The notes: generated by a model from the sequence alone, not told the origin. Counted from the first letter of the stretch, positions 1-5,105 are shown. The stretch is DNA of 5,105 nucleotides from an uncultured Pseudomonadota bacterium (GCA_903895005.1 CAITSH010000160.1:1-5105), one strand, 5' to 3'. Numbers and translations: made by a program.

Positions 1-388
1 CGTCGGTCCAGCTGCCCGTCCACAAATACTCGGCTACCGCTTCGAAGGCGCAACGAGACCGTGCCAAATCCAGAGCGGCGCGATTCCGGTAGCGCGGGCC
101 TTCTTCGGTGATCTCGGTGATGCTGGTGACAATGACAGGTTCGCCCCATCGCATGGCGCTTGCAGCTGCCGGGCCGTGCCCGGAGCGCGCGGTGTTCTTT
201 GCCTTTACACGCTCTATGTCTTCACGCAGGTAAAAACTGGCGTGTCCGCCGGCTTGCGGAACACTGCGGATGTAGCCGCGGCTTACGTAGGAGTAGAGCG
301 TCTGGCGCTTTACCCCAAGGATCTCAAGCACCTCTTCACGTGAAAGGTAATCGGTGCCGCTGGAATCCGCAGGAATGGGAGTCGCCAT
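1..388 (-). CDS. Citrate-synthase-family protein with N-terminal helix-turn-helix (partial, runs off left edge)
   Basis: Only the first 129 codons lie in the window. Residues 14-62 form an excisionase/MerR-like DNA-binding domain: YLSREEVLEILGVKRQTLY gives the helix-turn-helix, and the SFYLREDIERVK stretch is the usual end of that fold. From about residue 68 (RSGHGPAAASAMRWGEPV, then TSITEITEEGPRYRNR and the FEAVAEYLWTG segment) the sequence resembles the N-terminal part of citrate synthase homologues annotated in proteobacteria with this HTH fusion. Citrate synthase condenses acetyl-CoA with oxaloacetate in the cytoplasm; whether this paralogue does that, makes another citrate-like product, or acts as a metabolite-sensing regulator cannot be told, because the catalytic His and Asp lie outside the window. 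ATG at 388 is the first start after the upstream stop; Shine-Dalgarno complementarity is weak. The gene begins 15 bases after the monooxygenase stop, so co-transcription is likely. The family call rests on recalled sequence patterns. Confidence 0.75.
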   Translation of the reverse strand, partial: MATPIPADSSGTDYLSREEVLEILGVKRQTLYSYVSRGYIRSVPQAGGHASFYLREDIERVKAKNTARSGHGPAAASAMRWGEPVIVTSITEITEEGPRYRNRAALDLARSRCAFEAVAEYLWTGSWTD

Positions 389-403
389 TTGGTCCGGATC
401 CGG

Positions 404-1588
404 CTAGATTACCTCGATGCCCTTGTATAGCCAGTCCACCTCGGTAAAGGTCTCGGGGGTGCGTTGAGCCATCAGATGGTTGCGAAGGTCGCGTGCACCA
501 CCGCGTGTATGAATGATGTCACCAAAAATACGCGAGGTAAGCTGGACCCGCGCCGTCCGCAGATAACGGGCCTCGTTGTAGGTAACCAACGCCGCGCTGA
601 CATCGCCGCCCGCAGCGAGCAACTTGGACAGCACGACGCCGTCTTCAATGGCCATGCATGCCCCCTGGGCAAGATACTGCAGCGTCGGATGTGCGGCGTC
701 CCCAAGCAGCGCAACCTTACCTTGCGTCCACGTAGGCACCGGATCACGATCATGCAAGACCCAGTTTTTATCGGTGCCGACATAGCTCAGCATTTCCCGG
801 ACCCTGGACGTCGTGTGTGAAAACACCTCCTGCAATTCGTCCGGACCGCCAAAGTCTGTCTTGTTGCCGTTTCGAAACTTGTTACTGACCACGGTTGCGA
901 CATTGTTCAATACGGTACCTCCGCGCAGGCGGTATTGCACCAGGTGAAGGTCTGGCCCGACCCAGATGGTCATGTTATTGAAATGCGTTTTATCGTGCAC
1001 CTGGTCGATGGGCACAACACCACGATAGGTGACATGCCCCGAAACCCGCGGAGCGCCGTCACCGACAACGGTTTCGCGTACCTTCGAACGCAAACCGTCA
1101 GCACCGATCAGCGCAGCACATTCATACTCGCTGCCATCGGAGAATCTCGCCTCGACGATATCTCCACGCTCAACAAATCCGACCAGTTCCTTGGACGTGT
1201 GAAGCGTGACCAGTTCGTTATCCTCGCAGGCCTTGATCAGTGCACCATGCAGGTCACGCCGATGCACCACCATGTAGGAAGCACCGTAGCGCGCCTTGAA
1301 CGTGGCACCGCAGGAAATGCGCGTCAGCTCCTTGTCGTTCAGTGCGTCGACGAGGACAAGGAACTCGGGGTGAACCGCGGTCGCCTCAACCTCTTTGGCG
1401 ACGCCGAGGAACTCCAGCATGCGATAGGCGTTCGGACCAAGCTGGATGCCGTAACCGATTTCGCCAAACTCGGGGGCGCGTTCCATCACACGAGAACGAA
1501 GGCCGCGTTTGGCAAGGGCCAGTGCAGCAGCAACACCTCCGATGCCGCCACCGGCGATCAGGATTTCCTTTGTTTTTTCTGAGCTCAT
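404..1588 (-). CDS. FAD-dependent aromatic monooxygenase, 3-hydroxybenzoate 6-hydroxylase-like
   Basis: Complete 394-residue class A flavoprotein monooxygenase, the usual length for the family. Visible motifs are the Rossmann GGGIGG (residues 13-18) for the FAD ADP moiety, the DG motif GADGLRSKVR (162-171) and GDAAHP (296-301), which contacts the flavin ribityl and pyrophosphate. The closest match I recall is 3-hydroxybenzoate 6-hydroxylase, which uses NADH and O2 to make gentisate from 3-hydroxybenzoate. Residues H215, Y219 and Q304 align with H213, Y217 and Q301 of the Rhodococcus jostii enzyme, its reported active-site residues, in the contexts WVGPxxHLVxY and PTxQYxAQGACMA. Salicylate- or hydroxynicotinate-type hydroxylases are alternative substrates classes. 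The ATG at 1588 is supported because the Rossmann strand starts at residue 9; the upstream Shine-Dalgarno is poor. It is the first gene of a leftward unit with the HTH/citrate-synthase gene. No gentisate dioxygenase is visible in the window, so the pathway assignment is inference. Confidence 0.88.
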   Translation of the reverse strand: MSSEKTKEILIAGGGIGGVAAALALAKRGLRSRVMERAPEFGEIGYGIQLGPNAYRMLEFLGVAKEVEATAVHPEFLVLVDALNDKELTRISCGATFKARYGASYMVVHRRDLHGALIKACEDNELVTLHTSKELVGFVERGDIVEARFSDGSEYECAALIGADGLRSKVRETVVGDGAPRVSGHVTYRGVVPIDQVHDKTHFNNMTIWVGPDLHLVQYRLRGGTVLNNVATVVSNKFRNGNKTDFGGPDELQEVFSHTTSRVREMLSYVGTDKNWVLHDRDPVPTWTQGKVALLGDAAHPTLQYLAQGACMAIEDGVVLSKLLAAGGDVSAALVTYNEARYLRTARVQLTSRIFGDIIHTRGGARDLRNHLMAQRTPETFTEVDWLYKGIEVI

Positions 1589-1742
1589 TCGTTGTGAAAT
1601 TTCTTATCGGGTTATTCGGGAGCACAGGCCTGACATTCCCTGCCGGCGGGCGCGGAGTCGAAGCCTAGCGCATAGGCCATGCTTTGTCGATTTTGGCCCT
1701 CCCGATGCAGCCGTATTTCGAAACCACGGCATCTCGGAGCCA
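1589..1742. other. Intergenic region upstream of the monooxygenase; no gene seen
   Basis: This stretch lies between the monooxygenase start and the terminator that follows the tRNA remnant. I find no credible coding sequence in it: the open frames across it have no recognisable family features. It should hold the promoter of the leftward unit. It contains the candidate operator and promoter listed separately and an 8-base palindrome CAGGCCTG at 1625-1632. No regulator gene is adjacent. Confidence 0.6.
1662..1690 (-). promoter_or_regulatory. Weak candidate promoter with overlapping inverted repeat
   Basis: Reading leftwards, TCGACA (1690-1685, five of six to the -35 consensus) is followed after 17 bases by TAGGCT (1667-1662, only three of six to TATAAT). 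A perfect inverted repeat GCCTA-N5-TAGGC (1663-1677) covers the -10 element and part of the spacer, a place where a repressor or activator could act. It sits about 75-100 bases upstream of the monooxygenase start. The -10 match is poor, so this is a low-confidence proposal. Confidence 0.22.
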
Positions 1743-1771
1743 CAAAAGAAAAAGCCAGCTTGCGCTGGCTT
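1743..1771 (-). terminator. Rho-independent terminator downstream of the truncated tRNA
   Basis: On the minus strand a perfect 8-base-pair stem AAGCCAGC/GCTGGCTT closes on a GCAA tetraloop (GNRA type) at plus-strand positions 1752-1771 and runs directly into a T-rich tail (TTTTTCTTTT, 1753-1744). Orientation and position, 71 bases beyond the CCA end of the tRNA-Pro remnant, suggest it is the original terminator of the tRNA transcript. It would also insulate the monooxygenase unit from transcription entering from the right. Confidence 0.85.
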
Positions 1772-1841
1772 GCCCCGCTATCTGACTGGCGAAGATTTTC
1801 CCGATCCTGTACCAACTCGAGGATCTGACTGCTCTATCGGT

Positions 1842-1879
1842 TGGTCGGAGCAAGAGGATTCGAACCTCCGACCCCTTGC
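1842..1879 (-). tRNA. Truncated tRNA-Pro, 3' portion only (attachment-site remnant)
   Basis: Read on the minus strand, these 38 bases give the 3' part of a tRNA: anticodon-stem 3' strand GCAAG (1879-1875), variable loop GGGTC, T arm GGAGG-TTCGAAT-CCTCT (1869-1853), acceptor 3' strand TGCTCCG (1852-1846), discriminator A and an encoded CCA (1844-1842). The segment GGGGTCGGAGGTTCGAATCC and the CCGACCA end are typical of bacterial tRNA-Pro. No D arm, anticodon loop or 5' acceptor strand is present upstream; homology stops at the anticodon stem and AT-rich unrelated DNA begins. This is the pattern left at one end of an element that integrated into the 3' part of a tRNA gene. It cannot make a functional tRNA. 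Isotype is inferred from recalled tRNA-Pro sequences. Confidence 0.85.
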
Positions 1880-1968
1880 TCTACATAAAGGTAGTAGCCA
1901 TTTCCAATAGCGTTCTATAACATCCGATAAAAGAAGTTTTATACATAAAAATCATGTACTAATGAAAC
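1880..1968. other. AT-rich element end with small direct and inverted repeats
   Basis: Base composition falls sharply compared with the flanking genes. The octamer TACATAAA occurs twice in the same orientation (1882-1889 and 1942-1949). A perfect hairpin ATAAAA-GAAG-TTTTAT spans 1927-1942 and an inverted repeat TACAT-N7-ATGTA spans 1942-1958. Placed between a tRNA-derived attachment site and an integrase remnant, these could be integrase or accessory-protein binding sites, which is inference. No coding sequence is seen here. Confidence 0.45.
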
Positions 1969-1996
1969 TTAACCGTCCAGAGACATTCGCTATAAT
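1969..1996 (+). promoter_or_regulatory. Sigma70-type promoter of the integrase remnant
   Basis: TTAACC (1969-1974, four of six to TTGACA) and a perfect TATAAT (1991-1996) are separated by 16 bases. Transcription would start near 2002-2005, which makes the ATG at 2000 unusable and favours the ATG at 2048. The next convincing hairpin reading rightwards is near 2734-2770, so this promoter may now drive the truncated aldolase and perhaps the genes beyond it. Confidence 0.6.
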
Positions 1997-2032
1997 TTAA
2001 TGCCAGCTTACGACTTGGTTAGGCGCTTTTTT

Positions 2033-2038
2033 GAAGGG
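2033..2038 (+). promoter_or_regulatory. Ribosome-binding site deciding the integrase start
   Basis: GAAGGG lies nine bases before the ATG at 2048. The longer frame from the ATG at 2000 adds 16 residues that do not look like an integrase N-terminus and would begin at or before the predicted transcript start. Confidence 0.55.
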
Positions 2039-2047
2039 CTGGCGGAT

Positions 2048-2278
2048 ATGACAATGCTCTCAGTCAAAGAGCTGGAACGACTTAAGTCCGCTGACGCGGG
2101 CAAACGACTGACCGATGAGCACTCGCTCTATGGCGTGGTCAAGTCAAAGATAATTGGGGGCGCAGTGATTTTTCGCTGGCGTTACCGGTTCGAAGGAAAC
2201 CTCCGCGATTTCAAACGATATGGTTGTTGTGGACGGCGTGGGGAAGCGGATTGGCGGCACCAAGAACCCGGCCAGTGA
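2048..2278 (+). pseudogene. Tyrosine integrase (P4-type) N-terminal remnant, truncated
   Basis: The first 55 or so residues from ATG 2048 (MTMLSVKELERLK, then KRLTDEHSLYGVV at 20-31 and GGAVIFRWRYRFEGN at 37-51) match the N-terminal arm-binding domain (DUF4102-like) of P4-family tyrosine integrases, where an LxD..GLYL.V block precedes a WRFRYRF-type block. Full proteins are about 400 residues and carry the catalytic R-H-R-Y set in the C-terminal half; none of that is present. Near 2200-2215 the sequence switches to class II aldolase DNA in another frame, and the integrase frame continues as meaningless residues to a stop at 2276-2278. It cannot catalyse recombination. Its place just inside a tRNA attachment remnant, with its own promoter and ribosome-binding site, marks it as the integrase of the former element. 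Family identification is by recalled motifs. Confidence 0.75.
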
Positions 2279-2714
2279 AACGCCCATTTTGACAAGCGTG
2301 TTTAGGGCAAGGCCGGACGCGATGGCGGTGTTTCACCTGCACCTGGATTACGCCACCCTTTTCAGTATCGTCGGCAAGCCCCTGCAGCTCGTAGGCGTGA
2401 TCGGCGCGCCCTTTGGCAAGGATGTACCCGTGCGCCCGGACCCCATCCTCATCAAGCGGCCCGAGCACGGGGCGGGGATGGCACGCACGCTGGGCGATCG
2501 CGCGGCCGTCATCCTGCGCGGCCACGGTGCCGTGATTATTGGGCGCAGCCTCGAAGAAGCGTTCGCAGCATCTGTCATGCTGGAAGACAACGCGCTGCGA
2601 CCATTCCGTGAGATGCAGATCGATACACCGCAAGAGATTGACGGCGAAGAGCTTGTGGATAATGTGCGTCCGATGTGGCAACCGCAGGTCGTAGATAAGA
2701 TGTGGACCTTCTAA
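2205..2714 (+). pseudogene. Class II aldolase/adducin-family enzyme, 5'-truncated
   Basis: Homology begins at about AISNDMVVVDG (2205 onwards) and runs to the stop at 2712-2714; the first internal ATG is at 2220 and gives 164 residues, against roughly 215-260 for the family. Numbered from that ATG, E20 (in ASETP), H39 and H41 (FHLHLDY) and H102 (RGHGAV) have the same spacing as E73, H92, H94 and H155 of E. coli fuculose-1-phosphate aldolase, so the metal site and catalytic Glu are retained. The N-terminal part, which carries the GN(x)S-type substrate/phosphate-binding loops, is replaced by the integrase fragment. The family includes sugar-phosphate aldolases and aromatic decarboxylases such as 3,4-dihydroxyphthalate decarboxylase; the exact substrate cannot be assigned. 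No good ribosome-binding site precedes 2220. A functional shortened product is unlikely but not excluded. Confidence 0.8.
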
Positions 2715-2733
2715 AACAGGAAAGCCAAAGAAA

Positions 2734-2770
2734 AAGGTGTGATCTAAAGGCCTGGGCCTTCACCCCTTTT
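2734..2770 (+). terminator. Possible terminator or attenuator hairpin between aldolase and receptor genes
   Basis: An inner stem AAGGC-CTGG-GCCTT (2747-2760) can be extended by an outer, imperfect pairing of AAGGTG (2734-2739) with CACCCCTT (2761-2768), followed by a short T run. The tail is weak (TTTTCC), so termination is likely partial. On the minus strand the outer A run becomes a T-rich tail, so it could also work in the other direction. Confidence 0.4.
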
Positions 2771-2828
2771 CCACGCCAGCATTTAAGATGCAGGGCAACA
2801 CCGATCATCAAAAAATTGGAGACAAGCC

Positions 2829-3815
2829 ATGATCATCGCTAGAAGTTTCATTTCACATACGTTGTTGCCAAGGATAGCAGCATCCATGGCGCTACTGTCG
2901 TCCACCCCTGCGTTTTCGCAGGCTTACCCCTCCCGCCCAATTACCCTTTTGGTGCCCTACGCCGCCGGCAGCGGCCTGGATCCGCTGGCGCGCACGCTGG
3001 CCGCCAATCTTGCGCCGCGGCTGGGGCAGCCCCTTGTAGTTGATTTCAGGCCTGGTGCAGGCAGCGCCATCGGCTCGGACTTTGCCGCGAGGTCGCAACC
3101 CAACGGCTACACACTGATGCTCACCACCGGTGCGCTGCCGGTGCTGCCGGCGCTTTACAAAAACCTGCCCTTCGATCCCGTAAAAGATTTCACCCACATC
3201 TCGAAGATCGCCACTGGCAGCATGGCCTTGGTGGTGAACCAGAAGGTGTTGCCGGTCAAATCCCTCAACGAGCTGGTGGCCATGGCCAAGGCGCAACCCG
3301 GCAAGCTCAACTACGGCTCGGCCGGAAACGCCACGCCGCATCACCTCGGCATGGAAATGTTCAAGAACCAGCTCGCGCTGGAGATAACACACGTGCCCTA
3401 CAAGGGCGCGACCGGCGCGCTCAACGACCTGCTGGGCGGGCAGATTCCCATGGCGATGTTTCCCGTCAACGTCATCTTGCCCTACGTGAAAGACGGCAGG
3501 CTGACCGTGCTCGCCGTTTCGGGGAGGGGCCGCTCCCTGCTTGCGCCGGATGCGCCGAGTTTCGACGAGCTCGGGCTGAAGAACCTCGATATAGACGTGT
3601 ACTACTTCCTCTCCGGCCCGGCGAAACTGCCACCCGAGATCACTACGCAACTCAATGCCGAGATCGCGCGCACCCTCAATGAGGTGAAGGGGCAAATGCT
3701 GGTCACCGGACTTGTCGCCGAACGCAGCACGCCTGAAGCGCTGACGGAATTGATCAGGGCAGATGTCGTGCGCTGGAAGGATCTCATCAACAAGGCGCAC
3801 ATCAAAGCAGAGTAA
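2829..3815 (+). CDS. Bug-family (tripartite tricarboxylate transporter) periplasmic solute-binding receptor
   Basis: Complete 328-residue protein, the usual length of Bug/TctC-type receptors. Residues 1-32 are a Sec signal peptide with a hydrophobic core ending AFSQA, so cleavage before YPSRP at 33 is predicted; the mature start YPSRPITLLVPYAAG is the family signature. Further hallmarks are D51 in the GSGLDPLAR segment, where Bug proteins place the ligand-contacting Asp, then RPGAGSAIGSDFAARSQPNGYTL (74-96), YGSAGNATPHHLGMEMF (162-178) and VPYKGATGALNDLLGGQI (189-206). Such proteins bind carboxylated solutes in the periplasm and pass them to a TctAB membrane pair or act as sensors; no TctA or TctB is visible here, as is common for the many orphan Bug genes of Burkholderiales. 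A clear Shine-Dalgarno (GGAGA, 2818-2822) supports the start. It precedes a flavoprotein gene by 66 bases on the same strand, suggesting the ligand is that enzyme's substrate or precursor. Confidence 0.92.
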   Translation: MIIARSFISHTLLPRIAASMALLSSTPAFSQAYPSRPITLLVPYAAGSGLDPLARTLAANLAPRLGQPLVVDFRPGAGSAIGSDFAARSQPNGYTLMLTTGALPVLPALYKNLPFDPVKDFTHISKIATGSMALVVNQKVLPVKSLNELVAMAKAQPGKLNYGSAGNATPHHLGMEMFKNQLALEITHVPYKGATGALNDLLGGQIPMAMFPVNVILPYVKDGRLTVLAVSGRGRSLLAPDAPSFDELGLKNLDIDVYYFLSGPAKLPPEITTQLNAEIARTLNEVKGQMLVTGLVAERSTPEALTELIRADVVRWKDLINKAHIKAE

Positions 3816-3881
3816 CCCCAGAAGTTCCCGCTGCAAGCGTGAAACTCAAGACATTTACAAACGAAGATTTTGGAGAAGCAA

Positions 3882-5105
3882 ATGCAGCCGGAATTCGAAG
3901 ACGAGGTGGATGTTGTTGTTGTCGGCTCAGGGTCCAGCGGCTGCGCCGCGGCGCTGGCCTTTCATGAACACGGCTTTAAAACCATCCTGCTGGAGAAGGG
4001 GGCAGTGCTGGGCGGTGGCACGACGTACTCGGCCGGCGGCATCTGGATCCCTGGCAACCATCTCCAGCGCCAAGCTGGTATTGAGGACTCGACGGAAGAA
4101 GGGGCCGAGTACCTGCGCTTCCTGGCAGCAGGTTATGCCGATGAGGGAAACCTTCGCAGCTACATAGACAACGGACCACCGGCACTGGAGTATTTTGCCG
4201 ACCTCGGGCTGAAGTTTCATGTCGTCCGCAATGTGCCGGACATCTACATGGGCATGGCGCCCGGCGCCAAAAAAGAAGGCCGCATGATAGAGATCGACCT
4301 CTTCCCCGGCTATGAACTCGGCGAGTGGCGCGAGAAGGTTTTGACATCGCCCTTCACCTTGACCCGCGCCACCATTGACGAAGCCGTCCGCTGGGGCGGG
4401 CGCGGCAGCTACAAAGGCTGGGACCCAGTTGTGCAGGCGCAGCGGCAAAAAGACGACATGCGTGCGCTGGGCGCCGGACTGGTGGCGGCTTTCGTGAAGC
4501 AGCTGCTGGACCGCAAAATCCCGATCTATATCGAATCGCCGGCTGAGCGGCTGGTGGTTGAGGCTAACAAGGTTACCGGGCTGGTAGCGACCATCAACGG
4601 CGTGAGCAGGCACATCACGGTGCGTCAAACTGTGGTGCTGGCCACCGGCGGATATGAGGCTAACCAGGAACTGCTCAAAAGTTATGAAGACATCCCCGGC
4701 CTCAGAAACATGTTCCCCGAAACTCTGACGGGTGATGGCCTCACCATGGGAGCGGAAGTGGGCGGCCGCGTGCGCTTGATACCGAGGTCGCTGATGCTCT
4801 TTCTGGGTTACGACGTTCCCGCACGCAGCGGCCGGCCGGCGATGTTTCGGAACGCAGGCACCAGCGAGATTCCGCAGCCGCACTCGATCATCGTCAATAG
4901 TCGCGGCAAGCGGTTTGGCGACGAGGCCTTTTTCCAGAAGCTGCAGGCTGGGCTTCGCGGCTTCGACGCGCCGACGCACGCCTATCCGAACCTGCCGTGC
5001 TATTGGATATTCGACAGCCAGTACGCCAGCAAGTATTCATTCAGCGGGTTACCCATCGGCGAGATACCCGACTTTGTGGCGCGCGGCAACACGTTGGAGG
5101 AACTC
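3882..5105 (+). CDS. FAD-binding dehydrogenase of the fumarate reductase/3-ketosteroid dehydrogenase type (partial, runs off right edge)
   Basis: The frame is open from ATG 3882 through the last base, giving 408 residues without a stop; family members are usually about 470-580 residues, so the C-terminus lies outside. The N-terminal dinucleotide-binding motif is VVVVGSGSSGCAAAL (11-25), followed by LLEKG (36-40) and the FAD-contacting GGGTTYSAGGIWIP (44-57). ATGGYEAN (254-261), TGDGLTMG (283-290) and NSRGKRFGDE (339-348) are the standard second FAD-binding set of the FAD_binding_2 superfamily. Members include fumarate reductases, 3-ketosteroid delta1-dehydrogenases and urocanate or acrylate-type reductases; the substrate cannot be assigned because the end of the protein is missing. 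No signal peptide is seen, so it is probably cytoplasmic. GGAGA at 3872-3876, five bases before the ATG, supports the start. It follows the Bug receptor by 66 bases, with no terminator seen between, and is probably co-transcribed with it. Confidence 0.88.
   Translation, partial: MQPEFEDEVDVVVVGSGSSGCAAALAFHEHGFKTILLEKGAVLGGGTTYSAGGIWIPGNHLQRQAGIEDSTEEGAEYLRFLAAGYADEGNLRSYIDNGPPALEYFADLGLKFHVVRNVPDIYMGMAPGAKKEGRMIEIDLFPGYELGEWREKVLTSPFTLTRATIDEAVRWGGRGSYKGWDPVVQAQRQKDDMRALGAGLVAAFVKQLLDRKIPIYIESPAERLVVEANKVTGLVATINGVSRHITVRQTVVLATGGYEANQELLKSYEDIPGLRNMFPETLTGDGLTMGAEVGGRVRLIPRSLMLFLGYDVPARSGRPAMFRNAGTSEIPQPHSIIVNSRGKRFGDEAFFQKLQAGLRGFDAPTHAYPNLPCYWIFDSQYASKYSFSGLPIGEIPDFVARGNTLEEL

Noticed and set aside
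935..1582. A 215-codon plus-strand frame
   Set aside because: It is a shadow of the hydroxylase gene, whose FAD motifs are all on the minus strand.
1780..1831. Nine-base direct repeat ATCTGACTG (1780-1788 and 1823-1831) and the GATCCT/AGGATC inverted repeat between them
   Set aside because: Short repeats in the trailer of the tRNA transcript with no further structure; they may be chance and support no specific feature.
1842..1879. tmRNA 3' end instead of a tRNA
   Set aside because: The acceptor end CCGACCA and the GGGGTCGGAGG segment fit tRNA-Pro, and no tmRNA body or tag-coding region is found upstream.
1509..1910. A 133-codon plus-strand frame crossing the intergenic region and the tRNA remnant
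   Set aside because: It overlaps the hydroxylase start, the terminator and the tRNA fragment; the EEDSNLRPLA-like peptide is simply the well-known translation of antisense tRNA sequence, not a real protein.
2186..2207. T-arm-like GGTTCGAA followed by CCTCCG near the integrase-aldolase junction, considered as a second att copy
   Set aside because: The bases are explained by the conserved integrase RYRFEGN coding segment, and the rest of the tRNA sequence does not match.
2211..2681. A 156-codon minus-strand frame across the aldolase fragment
   Set aside because: The plus-strand reading carries the class II aldolase metal site with correct spacing; the antisense reading shows nothing recognisable.
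2892..3836. A 314-codon open frame on the minus strand
   Set aside because: It is antisense to the well-supported Bug receptor and has no family features or plausible signal peptide.
3927..4979. A 350-codon open frame on the minus strand
   Set aside because: It lies wholly antisense to the flavoprotein, which has a clear ribosome-binding site and FAD motifs. The antisense peptide is rich in His, Arg and Ala with no recognisable domain, as expected of GC-rich shadow frames.

Overview
The window looks like a piece of a betaproteobacterial chromosome, most likely Burkholderiales (Alcaligenaceae, Comamonadaceae or similar). The clues are a Bug-family periplasmic receptor, aromatic-catabolism genes, fairly high GC in the coding regions and a proline-type tRNA remnant. 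This placement is an inference from gene content; nothing in the window fixes a species.

Left block (1-1588, minus strand): a two-gene transcription unit reading leftwards. A complete flavin monooxygenase closely resembling 3-hydroxybenzoate 6-hydroxylase is followed after 15 bases by the start of a citrate-synthase-like protein with an N-terminal excisionase/MerR-type helix-turn-helix. That second gene runs off the left edge.

Middle block (1589-2220): a mobile-element scar. A strong rho-independent terminator (minus strand) lies about 70 bases beyond the 3' end of a truncated tRNA-Pro, of which only the anticodon-stem 3' strand, variable loop, T arm, acceptor 3' strand and CCA remain. Beyond it come an AT-rich stretch with small repeats, a good sigma70-like promoter and a ribosome-binding site, then the first 55 or so codons of a P4-type tyrosine integrase. 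The polarity of the tRNA fragment implies that the chromosome lies to its left and the former element to its right.

Right block (about 2205-5105, plus strand): the integrase is fused, near 2200-2215, to a class II aldolase/decarboxylase gene that has lost its N-terminus but keeps its metal-binding residues. A hairpin separates this from a complete Bug-type (TTT-family) solute-binding receptor. After 66 bases comes a fumarate-reductase/ketosteroid-dehydrogenase-type flavoprotein, open to the right edge. The last two probably capture an organic acid and oxidise it or a derivative, and the aldolase-family enzyme may originally have belonged to the same pathway.

I see no CRISPR array, complete tRNA or rRNA gene, transposase, or evidence of a defence system. 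The most notable things are the integration and deletion scar, the possible capture of the integrase promoter by a catabolic operon, and the helix-turn-helix/citrate-synthase fusion placed directly behind the ring hydroxylase.
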